Assembly (NCBI GenBank): GCA_046565505.1
Contig: JBKHYJ010000049.1
Coordinates: 24,477-88,476 of the forward strand
DNA length: 64,000 bases
Direction: 5' to 3'
Source of the DNA: JBKHYJ01 sp046565505
GTDB lineage: Bacteria > Acidobacteriota > Blastocatellia > UBA7656
Position numbers and translations under genes: made by a program. Within the stretch, counting starts at the first letter, position 1. Every line of letters starts with the position of its first letter. Below the pieces are notes generated by a model. The model searched no databases. It was not told where the DNA came from and was given only the letters and a program-made list of their open reading frames with translations. Positions 38,744 through 47,742 of this stretch are shown here, in pieces.

Positions 38744-39970
38744 ATGAGACAGGCGCTAGAGGGCGTTCGCGTGCTGGACCTTTCTCGCATGCTGCCGGGG
38801 CCGTACGCCTCTATGATGCTCGGCGACCTGGGTGCGGAGGTCATCAAGGTCGAAGAGGTCAAGATAGGGGACCCGACGCGGTGGAGCCCGCCGATGATCG
38901 CGAATCAGGGCGCCGCCTTCCTTCAGGTTAACCGCAACAAGAAATCAATAGCGGTCGATCTGAAGCGCCCCGAGGGCCGCGACCTCTTCCTGAAACTGGC
39001 TTCCAGAGCCGATTGCGTGTTAGAGCAATTCAGGCCCGGCGTCGTGGACCGGCTGGGCATAGGTTACGCCGCCGTGAGCGAAATCAACCCCCGCATAGTC
39101 TATTGCTCGCTGACGGGGTTCGGCCAGGACGGGCCGCACGCGGCGCGCAGCGGGCACGACCTGAATTACCTCGCGCTGTCGGGCGCGCTCGGGTTGACGA
39201 CCGACGAGCGCGGGAAACCTGTCATTCCAGGTGTGCAGGTGGCTGACCTCGCGGGCGGAATGATAGCGGCGTTCGCCATGCTCGCCGCGCTCGCGGCGCG
39301 CGAGCGCACGGGGCGCGGCCAGTACGTTGACGTTTCAATGTTTGACGTGGTGCTTTCTATGCTGCCGGTCCCGGCGGCGCACCAGTTCGGCGGGGGAGCC
39401 ATCGGCGTCGGCGGCAAGTACGGTCTTACGGGCGCGTACCCCTTCTATAATGTCTACGAGACGGGTGACGGAAAATTTATGACGCTCGGCGCGCTGGAGC
39501 CCAAGTTCTGGGCAAACTTCTGCCGCAAGGCGGGCCGCGAAGACCTGGTCGCGCGGCAGTTCGACGAAGGGGCGGGGCGCGAGAGCCTCTTTGAAGAAGT
39601 GCGGGCGATTTTTAAATCGCGCTCTCAGGCTGAATGGGTCGACTTGATGCGCGACGCGGACTGTTGCTGCGAGCCCGTGCTCTCGATGGCCGAAGCGTTC
39701 GAGCACGCGCAGACCCTCGCGCGCGGGATGGTGCGCGAAGCCGGGCACCCGGCCGCCGGCAACGTCAAGCAGCTCGGCTTCGCCTATAAGTTGAGCGACA
39801 CGCCGCCTGGGGAGTCTCGGCCGTCGCCCGCGCTCGGCGAGCACACGGAAGATTTATTGGCCGGAATGGGAATCGGCCGTGAAGAGCGCGAGCGGCTCCG
39901 AGAATCCGGGATCATTCGCACAGGTGACGCGGGCGCGGGCAAGATTGAAGACCCCGTGCTCCGCGTGTGA
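38744..39970 (+). CDS. class III CoA-transferase (CaiB/BaiF family)
   Basis: 408 residues, normal length. Moves CoA between carboxylic acids through an aspartyl-CoA thioester on Asp168 (VADLAGGM). Family blocks GVRVLDLSRMLPGPYASMML-like start, LGAEVIKVE, NRNKKSIAVDLK and YCSLTGFGQDGP are clear. It leads a set with two acyl-CoA dehydrogenases: 34 bases to the first, 90 to the second. That suggests activation and oxidation of a particular acid, but the substrate is unknown. Confidence 0.93.
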   Translation: MRQALEGVRVLDLSRMLPGPYASMMLGDLGAEVIKVEEVKIGDPTRWSPPMIANQGAAFLQVNRNKKSIAVDLKRPEGRDLFLKLASRADCVLEQFRPGVVDRLGIGYAAVSEINPRIVYCSLTGFGQDGPHAARSGHDLNYLALSGALGLTTDERGKPVIPGVQVADLAGGMIAAFAMLAALAARERTGRGQYVDVSMFDVVLSMLPVPAAHQFGGGAIGVGGKYGLTGAYPFYNVYETGDGKFMTLGALEPKFWANFCRKAGREDLVARQFDEGAGRESLFEEVRAIFKSRSQAEWVDLMRDADCCCEPVLSMAEAFEHAQTLARGMVREAGHPAAGNVKQLGFAYKLSDTPPGESRPSPALGEHTEDLLAGMGIGREERERLRESGIIRTGDAGAGKIEDPVLRV

Positions 39971-40003
39971 GGGGGAAGAAATTAGTTGGCGGTGGAGGCG
40001 ATG

Positions 40004-41149
40004 ATGGATTACATGCTGACCGAAGAACAAGAACAACTGCGGCGGCTCATCGAAGAGTTTGTGCTTCGCGACGTTAATTCGTACTGGGAGAAGCAGGGCC
40101 GTGACGAATTCCCCTGGCCTTTATTTCGGAAACTCGGCGAGCTAGGGATCGCCGCCATTCCTTTCCCGGCCGAGTATGGCGGCGGCGGGCTGGACTATTC
40201 GACCTATGCCGTCGTGCTCGAAGAACTCTCGCGCCTCGAAAGCCATCTGGGCGGCCTGCTCGCCGTGCACGGGCTGCCTCAGCTAATCATCAGCCAGTTC
40301 GGGACGGAGGCGCAGAAGCGCAAGTACCTGCCGGCGATGGCCCGCGCCGAACTGCTCGGGGCGTTCGCGCTCACCGAGCCGCACGCGGGGTCCGACGCGG
40401 CGAACATAAACACGCGGGCCGCCCTCAGCGGCGACAAATACATCTTGCGCGGGCAGAAGATATGGATCACGCACGGCGGCGAGGCGGACGTATACATCGT
40501 AATGGCGGTCACGGAAAAAGGTAAGGGGTCCAGGGGCGTCAGCTCGTTCATAGTGGAGAAGGGCGCGCCGGGACTCTCCTTCGGCAAGCGCGAGCGGCCG
40601 ATGGGCCTGCCGCACCACACTCGCGAGGTGTTCTTTGAAGATTGCGAAGTCCCGCGCGAGAACCTGGTGGGCAGGGAAGGCGAGGGCTTCCGCGTCGCGA
40701 TGACCGCGCTCGACTCGGGCCGCATCACGGTCGCTGCTACTTCGATAGGGACCGCCCAGGCCGCCTTCGAGCATGCGCTGAAATACGCGACGGAGCGCAA
40801 GGCTTTCGGCCAGCCCATATCGGAGTTCCAGGGCATTCAGTTCATGCTCGCGGACATGGCCGCGGCTATCGAGGCCGCGCGTTGCGTGAATCGCAAGGCC
40901 GCGTACTTAAGGGACCGCGGGCTGCCTTTCAACGCTATTGCCTCTATGGCCAAGCTGCTCGCGACAGACACGGCCATGAAGGTGACTACCGACGCGGTCC
41001 AAATCTATGGCGGCTATGGGACGAGTGAAGATTACCCCGTGCAATCCCTGATGCGTGAGGCGAAGATCGGGCAGATAGTTGAAGGGACCAACCAGATTCA
41101 GCGGATGATAATCGCCCGCGAGTTGTTGAAGAAGTTTAAACAGCAATGA
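40004..41149 (+). CDS. acyl-CoA dehydrogenase
   Basis: 381 residues from ATG 40004 (GGAGG six bases upstream; ATG 40001 and TTG 39986 are alternatives). FAD flavoprotein that makes a double bond next to the CoA thioester. Signature blocks: GAFALTEPHAGSD, KIWITHG, and the C-terminal IVEGTNQIQR with catalytic Glu360. Second gene of the CoA-transferase operon. Confidence 0.94.
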   Translation: MDYMLTEEQEQLRRLIEEFVLRDVNSYWEKQGRDEFPWPLFRKLGELGIAAIPFPAEYGGGGLDYSTYAVVLEELSRLESHLGGLLAVHGLPQLIISQFGTEAQKRKYLPAMARAELLGAFALTEPHAGSDAANINTRAALSGDKYILRGQKIWITHGGEADVYIVMAVTEKGKGSRGVSSFIVEKGAPGLSFGKRERPMGLPHHTREVFFEDCEVPRENLVGREGEGFRVAMTALDSGRITVAATSIGTAQAAFEHALKYATERKAFGQPISEFQGIQFMLADMAAAIEAARCVNRKAAYLRDRGLPFNAIASMAKLLATDTAMKVTTDAVQIYGGYGTSEDYPVQSLMREAKIGQIVEGTNQIQRMIIARELLKKFKQQ

Positions 41150-41239
41150 CCGGCTACAGGCGGCGTCTGACCCGAAGAGGCTCGCGCCTGCCGCCGGCCG
41201 ATTCTCGTTTCACTCCCGCGCGCAAGGCGGGGTACTCTT

Positions 41240-42382
41240 ATGGATTTTGGGTTAACGGACGAACAGCAACAGTACCTGAAATCGCTGCGCGAGTTCCTGG
41301 CCGCAGAGATTTCGCCGCACGCGGCGGAGATGGACCGCGCGCAAGAGTTCCGGCGCGAGAACCTCTCCGCGCTCGCGGGTTTCGGCTTCACGGGATTGAA
41401 CTTCCCGGAGGTTTACGGCGGCAGCGGGGCCGACCTGCTGACAACGATGATGGCCTCGATCGAGCTGTCGCGGGCGTGCGCTTCGACGGCGCTCTCGGTC
41501 GGCGCGAGCGTCGCGCTATGCGGCTACCCTATCCTGAAGTACGGGACGGAGGAGCAACGCCGCCGCTTTCTGCCGGGGTTAATCTCGGGCGAGTTGATCG
41601 GCGCGCTGGCGTTGACCGAGCCGGGTGCCGGGAGCGATCTTTCCGCCATCAAGACGCGCGCAGAGCTTAGCGGCGACCGCTATGTGCTCAATGGCACGAA
41701 GACATACATCACGAATGGCCCGATTGCTGATTTGATACTCACTTTCGTCGTCACCCGCTCCGCGGGGGACGCCCGGAGGCATAGCCTGATACTCGTAGAA
41801 GGCGGCGCGCCCGGCCTGATACGCGGGCGCAAGCTCGGAAAGATGGGCGTCAGAGGCTCGCCCACGTCCGAGCTTTTCTTTGAAGATTGTCGCGTGTCCC
41901 CATCTAATATGATCGGAGAGGAGGGCGCGGGGTTCGGGCTTTTGATGAAATGCCTGGCCTATGACCGCATAGGCATGGCCTCGTTCTGTCAGGGCATCGC
42001 GGAGGCGAGCCTTGACGAGGCACTCGCCTACGCGACCACGCGCGAAGCGTTCAGCGTGCGGATCTCCTCCTTTGAAGAGATAAGTTTTAAGCTCGCCGAG
42101 ATGAAAGCCGAGATAGACACGGCCCGGTTGATGATACTGCGCGCGGCATGGCTGCACGACCGGGGGATGGACACGACGGCCGAAGCGTCCGCGGCCAAAC
42201 TCTACGCGTCGCAAGTGGCAAAACGCGCGGCCGATCACGCGGTGCAGATTCATGGCGGCGCAGGTTATTTCCGCGATTACCGTGTCGAGAGGCTGTACAG
42301 GGACGCCCGCTTGTGCGAGATAGGCGAAGGCACGAGCGAGATTCAGCGCAGGATAATAGCCCGATCAATATTAGAGAGGTAG
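41240..42382 (+). CDS. acyl-CoA dehydrogenase
   Basis: 380 residues, related to but clearly distinct from its neighbour. GALALTEPGAGSDLSAI, GTKTYITNGPIADL and IGEGTSEIQR (catalytic Glu363) identify the family. Two different dehydrogenases behind one CoA-transferase may act on successive intermediates. Ends 46 bases before the convergent receiver gene. Confidence 0.94.
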   Translation: MDFGLTDEQQQYLKSLREFLAAEISPHAAEMDRAQEFRRENLSALAGFGFTGLNFPEVYGGSGADLLTTMMASIELSRACASTALSVGASVALCGYPILKYGTEEQRRRFLPGLISGELIGALALTEPGAGSDLSAIKTRAELSGDRYVLNGTKTYITNGPIADLILTFVVTRSAGDARRHSLILVEGGAPGLIRGRKLGKMGVRGSPTSELFFEDCRVSPSNMIGEEGAGFGLLMKCLAYDRIGMASFCQGIAEASLDEALAYATTREAFSVRISSFEEISFKLAEMKAEIDTARLMILRAAWLHDRGMDTTAEASAAKLYASQVAKRAADHAVQIHGGAGYFRDYRVERLYRDARLCEIGEGTSEIQRRIIARSILER

Positions 42383-42428
42383 GAGAGGTAAGCGCAGGTG
42401 TTCGAAATGAGGGCGGCGGCCGCAAAGC

Positions 42429-42884
42429 TTAATGCTTTGCGTTCTCGCGCTCCTGGCGCTTAGATTTGCGCCGTTCGGTCCTGTTGTGCGTGCGGTTTCT
42501 CATGCGCCGGGCCGAGACTATCTTAGCGATCAGAGATAGAAAATTGTCGAACTCTATGGGCTTCTGACAGGCGGCGACCGCCCCCAGCTCTATGGCGCGG
42601 TTGAGTTGCTGTTTTTCGACGGCGCTCATCGCCACTATCGGTACGCCCGCTATCCTGCCGTCTTCCCTGACCAGCCTTATTAAATCCAGTCCGCTCACCT
42701 TAGGCATATTAATATCGGTGACGATCAGGTCAGGGTGCTCGGTGACGGCGCGAAGATAAGCCTCCTCGCCATCGACGGCGTTAACAACCTCGAAGCCTTC
42801 TAACTCGAACAGCATCGCCAGCGCGAAGCGCGTATCCGCATCGTCTTCAACCAGGAGTATTTTGTTTTTAACTTCCGCCGGCAT
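42429..42884 (-). CDS. stand-alone response-regulator receiver protein
   Basis: 151 residues. A complete receiver domain: acidic pair Asp14-Asp15, phospho-acceptor Asp57 (VTDINMP), switch Ser in VAMSAVEK, and Lys in CQKPIEF. No DNA-binding domain follows; the last 25 residues are an Arg/Lys/Asn-rich tail that may bind RNA, DNA or the membrane surface, which is a guess. No kinase gene is adjacent. It is the next leftward gene after the CxxCxGxG protein and mqnD. Confidence 0.92.
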   Translation of the reverse strand: MPAEVKNKILLVEDDADTRFALAMLFELEGFEVVNAVDGEEAYLRAVTEHPDLIVTDINMPKVSGLDLIRLVREDGRIAGVPIVAMSAVEKQQLNRAIELGAVAACQKPIEFDNFLSLIAKIVSARRMRNRTHNRTERRKSKRQERENAKH

Positions 42885-43282
42885 AGCAAAACTCTATACG
42901 TAAATTAACAAATCGTTGTTCAGGCCATCAAGTTGTACGGTGCTCTTACAACTTAGCCCGGACATGAATAGTAGAGCAACTATTGTACCGCTACGCCTCT
43001 TATCGTAATTGGTGAGACTGCGGGCAAATATCCTGTTTGGCCGGGCGGGCTGACTTTTTTTGGGTTGTGCTTTGACAGTATCTGTCACGGCAAGACAAGG
43101 CTGTGAGCAGGGCGGATGCACTGCGCCGGGCGGGCCACAGGCTGCGGCCGCAACTCACCCCTGCGGCCGCGGACGTGGCGCGTAAATAAATCGAACGTAC
43201 AGGCCACAGGTGTATGGCTTGAAATCCGTCGCAGCGCGGACGGCCCGAATAGCCGGTGCATAGCCCCTTATCGGGGACTTCC
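42885..43282. other. gene-free stretch with operator-like dyad
   Basis: No supported gene. It holds a perfect dyad TGACAG-TAT-CTGTCA at 43073-43087, a duplicated CTGCGGCCGC near 43140-43170, and two copies of CCTTATCGG near 43266-43290. The dyad could be a regulator site, about 190 bases ahead of the receiver gene. Confidence 0.45.
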
Positions 43283-43594
43283 TTATCGGCCATTCCAGAC
43301 GAGCATCCACCCGGTACCTCCGCAGGAAGGGCAGCGCGGCTGTAGCCCCGTGCCCGTCCCCGCGCAGTATGTACACTTGCGCGACGGTTGGACTACGAGC
43401 ACGCACCCTTTCCCATCGCACACAGGGCATTCGTATATCGAATCGTCCGGGTCGATTCGTTGAACGATGATTTCGGCCGCCTCATGAAAGATGAGGTCGG
43501 CATAATCGCCCGGCGTGATCTTGCCCTTCCCCTTGCACCTCGCGCAGGGCTCGGGCGCGTAGGCCGCCAGATGCTTTTCAACGAGAGGATTCAC
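43283..43594 (-). CDS. small zinc-finger protein with four CxxCxGxG motifs
   Basis: 103 residues starting at GTG 43594. Four DnaJ-type motifs: CARCKGKG, CPVCDGKG, CTYCAGTG, CPSCGGTG, enough for two zinc ions as in the DnaJ cysteine-rich domain, but there is no J-domain or substrate-binding domain. Between the first and second motif is a helical acidic stretch (YADLIFHEAAEIIVQRID). It starts ten bases after mqnD, so it is co-transcribed with it. A related, longer protein is encoded at 55.3-56.0 kb. Function unknown; a redox, chaperone or protein-binding role is possible. Confidence 0.85.
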   Translation of the reverse strand: MNPLVEKHLAAYAPEPCARCKGKGKITPGDYADLIFHEAAEIIVQRIDPDDSIYECPVCDGKGCVLVVQPSRKCTYCAGTGTGLQPRCPSCGGTGWMLVWNGR

Positions 43595-43603
43595 CTGTAT
43601 GCC

Positions 43604-44437
43604 TTATGCGAACTCTAGCTGGACGGGCCTGGGGATGACGCCCGCCTCGTAGCCGCGCCGGAGCAACAACCGCACCGCCTCGCGGCCCCGCTCGCCGTAA
43701 TCAATCGTATAATCGTTGACGTACATTCCGACGAATTTATCCGTGAGCGATTCTTCCATCCCCCGGCCGTACTTCATGGAGTGACGTACCGCCACCTGGC
43801 GGTGACCTAACCCATACTCGATTGATTCGCGCAGCAGCCCCGACACTTTCTCTATGAGCCGTGGCCCGAGCGATTTCTTTATCGCGTTGCCGCCGAGCGG
43901 GAGCGGCAGGCCCGTCTCGGATTTCCACCACTCCCCGAGATCTACGACCTTGTTGAACCCGCGCGCCGCGTAGGTCAACTGCCCTTCATGTATCAGCAAC
44001 CCCGCGTCCGTTTCGCCCCGCTCGACCGCGTCCATTATCTTGTCGAAGGGGATGACGGTCGTTTTCACTTCGCCCGCGCATAAGCGCAAGGCCATGTAGG
44101 CGGTCGTCATCTCTCCGGGCACCGCCACGCGGGCGCGGCCGAGGTCGGCCAAGCTCATGGGCTCGCGCGATATGACGAGCGGCCCGTAGTTGTCGCCCAT
44201 AGACGCGCCCGAAGTCAGCAGCGCGTACTGGTCGAGCACGTGTGCGTAGGCATGTATCGAGATGGCCGTTATATCAAGCTCCGCGTTCATCGCGCGGCGG
44301 TTGAGCGTCTCGATGTCTTCGATGACATGGCGGAAGCTCAGCCCGTCCGTCGGTATCTTGTCTGCGGCCAGTGCGTAAAACATGAAGGCGTCGTCCGGGT
44401 CCGGGCTGTGCCCTAGTGTGATCTCTCTTTTGTCCAT
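43604..44437 (-). CDS. mqnD: 1,4-dihydroxy-6-naphthoate synthase MqnD
   Basis: 277 residues. Cleaves cyclic de-hypoxanthine futalosine in the futalosine route to menaquinone. HSPDPDDAFMFYAL at the start, the Thr/Ser-rich ligand loop LTSGASMGDNYGP, and LPLPLGGNAIKK are characteristic; it has the periplasmic-binding-protein-like fold of the family. No other mqn gene is in the window. Length is normal. Confidence 0.93.
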   Translation of the reverse strand: MDKREITLGHSPDPDDAFMFYALAADKIPTDGLSFRHVIEDIETLNRRAMNAELDITAISIHAYAHVLDQYALLTSGASMGDNYGPLVISREPMSLADLGRARVAVPGEMTTAYMALRLCAGEVKTTVIPFDKIMDAVERGETDAGLLIHEGQLTYAARGFNKVVDLGEWWKSETGLPLPLGGNAIKKSLGPRLIEKVSGLLRESIEYGLGHRQVAVRHSMKYGRGMEESLTDKFVGMYVNDYTIDYGERGREAVRLLLRRGYEAGVIPRPVQLEFA

Positions 44438-44642
44438 GTTGGCTCCCGGAGCTCATGCGGGAGGGTGACGGGACGAGGGCTCCTGAGGGTGGGCAAAAGG
44501 GTGTAAGAGTGCAAATAGATAGCCCGCTGCTTTATAGTTAATCCGCCTGATTTTCCTCTTTATTTCATCGCCCGCCGTTCCTTCTTCCGCCGCCTGAACT
44601 CACCCAAACTATAGCCACGGGCCGGAACCTTTCGCAAGCTCG

Positions 44643-44659
44643 CCCGGCTGAGTTATACT
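44643..44659 (+). promoter_or_regulatory. eno promoter
   Basis: TATACT at 44654-44659, preceded by CCCGGC at 44643-44648; a weak -35 (TTTCGC) sits 18 bases upstream. Predicted leader of about 75 bases. The rest of the 44438-44741 gap holds no gene. Confidence 0.45.
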
Positions 44660-44697
44660 TGCCGGTCAATTTCTTGATGCGTCTGGTCACAGTGTCG

Positions 44698-44723
44698 CCC
44701 CGCGTACGCGGCGGGGTTTTATT
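44698..44723 (+). terminator. terminator-like hairpin in the eno leader
   Basis: CCCCGC (44698-44703) pairs with GCGGGG (44711-44716), loop of seven, followed by TTTTATT. It lies 19 bases before the enolase start and just before its GAGGAGG ribosome-binding site, so it may attenuate transcription. Confidence 0.5.
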
Positions 44724-44741
44724 CGAGGAGGCTTTTGACTG

Positions 44742-46076
44742 ATGACAATAATCGAGCGAGTGAGCGCCAGGGAGATTTTGGATTCGCGCGGCAACCCCAC
44801 GGTAGAGGCAGAGGTGACTCTTTCGAGCGGGATAATAGGGCGCGCGGCGGTCCCGTCTGGGGCCTCCACGGGCGAGAACGAGGCCCTGGAGTTGCGCGAT
44901 AACGATAAGAAGCGGTACGCGGGCAAGGGCGTGTTGAAAGCCGTCAATAACATCAACGCTAACATCTCGAAAGTCCTGGCCGGGCGCGACGCCCTGATGC
45001 AGGCGGACATCGATCAGGCGATGCTCGCGGCCGACCAGACGCCGAATAAGCGCAAGCTGGGCGCGAACGCTGTGCTGGCCGTGTCGCTGGCTACGGCCCG
45101 CGCGGCGGCCGACGCGGTGGGGCTCCCGCTCTACGCTTACCTGGGCGGGGTCGGCGCGCGCACGCTCCCTGTCCCGCTGATGAACATACTCAACGGCGGG
45201 GCGCACGCGGATAACAACGTGGACTTTCAGGAATTCATGGTCGTGCCCGCGGGCTTCGCGTCTTTCTCCGAGGCGTTGCGCGCGGGGGTGGAGGTCTTCC
45301 ACTCGCTCAAGTCTGTCCTCAAGAAACACGGGCACTCGACTTCCGTGGGCGACGAAGGCGGCTTCGCCCCGAATCTGAGGTCCAACGACGAGGCCATCGA
45401 GGCCATACTGGAAGCCATAACGCAGTCAGGCTATAGGGCGGGCGAGCAGATAGCGCTCGCGCTCGACCCCGCTTCGAGCGAGTTCTATGATAATGGCGCT
45501 TACGTATTTAAGAAGTCAACGGGCGAGCGCAAAAGCTCCGAAGAGATGGTCGATTATTACGCCGAATGGGTGAGGCAGTACCCGATCGTCTCGATCGAAG
45601 ACGGCCTGGCCGAGTCGGATTGGAAGGGGTGGGCGGCGCTCACGCGAGAGGTCGGCGACCGCGTTCAGCTCGTAGGCGACGACCTCTTCGTCACCAACAC
45701 GGAGTACCTCGGGCGCGGCATGAGAGAGCACGCGGCGAATTCGATCCTGATTAAGGTCAATCAGATCGGCTCGCTCACCGAGACGCTCGACACGATCGAG
45801 CTGGCGAAGACGCACAGCTACACGTGCGTGATTTCGCACCGCTCTGGGGAGACGGAAGACACGTTCATATCGGACCTAGCCGTGGCGACGAACGCCGGCC
45901 AAATCAAGACGGGCTCGGCGAGCCGCACGGACCGCATAGCGAAATACAACCAGTTGCTCCGCATCGAAGAGGAGCTCGGGCAGGCGGCGCGCTTCCCCGG
46001 CTTCGGCGCGTTCACGAGCGCCAACGTCGCCGAACGCTTCGCCAGGCGGGCCCCACGCGAGGCGGCCAAGAAGTAG
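44742..46076 (+). CDS. eno: enolase
   Basis: 444 residues, slightly longer than usual through its C-terminal tail. Converts 2-phosphoglycerate to phosphoenolpyruvate. VPSGASTGENEALELRD, the magnesium ligands in SIEDGLAE and GDDLFVTN, the catalytic-Lys segment ILIKVNQIG, and SHRSGETEDTFI are all present. GAGGAGG precedes the ATG. The next gene, rsgA, starts 55 bases later. Confidence 0.98.
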   Translation: MTIIERVSAREILDSRGNPTVEAEVTLSSGIIGRAAVPSGASTGENEALELRDNDKKRYAGKGVLKAVNNINANISKVLAGRDALMQADIDQAMLAADQTPNKRKLGANAVLAVSLATARAAADAVGLPLYAYLGGVGARTLPVPLMNILNGGAHADNNVDFQEFMVVPAGFASFSEALRAGVEVFHSLKSVLKKHGHSTSVGDEGGFAPNLRSNDEAIEAILEAITQSGYRAGEQIALALDPASSEFYDNGAYVFKKSTGERKSSEEMVDYYAEWVRQYPIVSIEDGLAESDWKGWAALTREVGDRVQLVGDDLFVTNTEYLGRGMREHAANSILIKVNQIGSLTETLDTIELAKTHSYTCVISHRSGETEDTFISDLAVATNAGQIKTGSASRTDRIAKYNQLLRIEEELGQAARFPGFGAFTSANVAERFARRAPREAAKK

Positions 46077-46131
46077 TCGCCCGGGAAGCAGGCCGGCCGG
46101 CGGCATACGGATTCGGCCGAAGGAAGCTTTT

Positions 46132-47199
46132 ATGTACGACCTGAAAACCCTTGGCTGGAATTCTTTTTTCGAGAAAGAGTTTGAGCCGTACAGGGGCCAG
46201 GGGCATGAAGCCGGGAGGGTGGCGCTCGAGTATCAGGGGATTTATCGGGTCTTCACCGATGGCGGCGAGCTGCTGGCGGAGGTCACGGGCAAGCTGCGGT
46301 TCCAGGCCAGAGAGCGCGCGGACTTCCCGGCCGTCGGCGACTGGGTTGTAATCACGCGAAACCCGAGCGAGCGCAGGGCCTCCGTTCACGCCATCCTCCC
46401 CCGGTTCAGCAAGTTTTCCAGAAAGGCAGCCGGGGAGGCCGCCGAAGAGCAAATCGTAGCCACAAACGTTGACACTATATTTCTGGTCCAGGGGCTCGAC
46501 AAGAATTACAACCTCCGCCGCATAGAGCGCTACCTCACGCTCGCCCGTGAGAGCGGCTCCCGCCCCGTCATCATCCTCAGCAAATCCGACCTGTCGGAAA
46601 ATGCCGAAGGGCTGTCGCGCGAGGTGGCGAAAGTGGCCCCCGGCGTCCCTGTACATGTCATCAGCTCGAAGCTCAACCAGGGGCTTGAACCGCTCTATCA
46701 ATACCTCGGCGTGGGTCTCACGGTCGGCTTCATAGGCTCAAGCGGCGTGGGGAAATCGACGCTCATCAACCGGCTGCTGGGCAAAGAGCAGCAGAAGACG
46801 CAGGAGGTGAGGGAGGAAGACAGCAAAGGCCGGCACACCACCGTCCACCGCGAGCTTATAGTCCTGCCGCGGGGCGGCCTGCTCATAGACACGCCCGGCA
46901 TGCGGGAGCTGCGGCTGTGGGATTCGGGCGAAGGGCTGGCCGACACCTTCTCAGACGTAGAGACGTTCGCCAGGGATTGCTACTTCGGCGATTGCAGGCA
47001 CGAGAATGAGCCCGACTGCGCCGTGAAGGCGGCCGTCGCCGAAGGCATGCTCGACGCGAAACGCCTTGAGAGTTATAAGAACCTGCAAAGGGAGAAGGAG
47101 CGCCAGCGTTCGAGACAAGACGCGAAGCCTCAGCTCAGCAGGAAAGAAAAGACGAAGTTGATCAACAAGACTTTCAACAAGACGAAGCCCCGCAGGTGA
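46132..47199 (+). CDS. rsgA: ribosome small-subunit biogenesis GTPase RsgA
   Basis: 355 residues. Circularly permuted GTPase that matures 30S subunits: OB fold first, then G4 (ILSKSD), then G1 GSSGVGKST (202-210) and G3 DTPGMREL, then a zinc knuckle CYFGDC-HENEPDC and a basic C-terminus. AAGGAAG precedes ATG 46132. Unlike the usual RsgA it starts with about 50 residues (EKEFEPYRGQGHEAG) before the OB fold, as in the longer YloQ-type variants. Confidence 0.95.
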   Translation: MYDLKTLGWNSFFEKEFEPYRGQGHEAGRVALEYQGIYRVFTDGGELLAEVTGKLRFQARERADFPAVGDWVVITRNPSERRASVHAILPRFSKFSRKAAGEAAEEQIVATNVDTIFLVQGLDKNYNLRRIERYLTLARESGSRPVIILSKSDLSENAEGLSREVAKVAPGVPVHVISSKLNQGLEPLYQYLGVGLTVGFIGSSGVGKSTLINRLLGKEQQKTQEVREEDSKGRHTTVHRELIVLPRGGLLIDTPGMRELRLWDSGEGLADTFSDVETFARDCYFGDCRHENEPDCAVKAAVAEGMLDAKRLESYKNLQREKERQRSRQDAKPQLSRKEKTKLINKTFNKTKPRR

Positions 47200-47498
47200 C
47201 CTGGTCCCGCGCCGCTGTGCCGCCTCGGCGCTGCCGGGGCAATCTCGCCGGGCCGGCAGGGCGCCCGCCGCTGCATTAGTATCCTGTCTTTATGCAAGCT
47301 TGTCCCACCGTTTCTCGTTAATCGCTTTTGCCCGGGATAATTTTCTATTCATACAAAGTAATAATGTCGGAATATGCCCCCGTGATTATCCTGCATCGAG
47401 CGGGAACGTCCTTTGCTTTACAAAGGTAAGCTACATCTATTGATAAGCCCGAAGGCTTATCGAATGTTGATTGTACCTGACACAAAAGGAGAAGACCT
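47200..47498 (+). other. structured upstream region of the Gly-rich micro-protein gene
   Basis: Contains two compact hairpins, CCTTTG with CAAAGG (about 47410-47426) and GATAAGCC-CGAA-GGCTTATC (47443-47462), followed by AAAGGAG. The region is AT-richer than the flanking genes. No clear -35/-10 pair was assigned. Confidence 0.45.
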
Positions 47499-47702
47499 AT
47501 GTCAGCCAACAGAGACAATGACTACGTGCTTAATATGTCTGGCGGAGGAGGCGGCAGCAAAGGCGGCTCGGGCGGAGGCGGTGGAGGCAGTAAAGGCGGT
47601 TCCGGAGGCGGGGGCGGTAAAGGTGGTTCCGGCGGCGGGGGCGGTGGCGGTAAGGGCGGCTCCGGCGGCGGAGGCAAAGGCGGGTCCGGCGGCGGCCGTT
47701 AG
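47499..47702 (+). CDS. glycine-rich micro-protein
   Basis: 67 residues: a 13-residue head (MSANRDNDYVLNM) and a tail built only from Gly, Ser and Lys (one final Arg) in repeats like GGSGGGGK. AAAGGAG stands at ideal spacing before ATG 47499, a terminator follows 40 bases after the stop, and hairpins precede it, so it looks like a real, separately expressed gene and not a random frame. No cysteines and no signal peptide. Function unknown: possibilities are a secreted or modified peptide, a nucleic-acid-binding tail, or a structural filler protein. No maturation or export gene is adjacent. Confidence 0.6.
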   Translation: MSANRDNDYVLNMSGGGGGSKGGSGGGGGGSKGGSGGGGGKGGSGGGGGGGKGGSGGGGKGGSGGGR

Positions 47703-47742
47703 CTTTGAGCCCGACGTAAAGACAAAAGAATAGACATACCCC

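Noticed and set aside
47413..47733. Ala/Val/Lys-rich frame overlapping the Gly-rich micro-protein gene
   Set aside because: It is the same repetitive DNA read one base out of step; only the Gly-rich frame has a well-placed ribosome-binding site.
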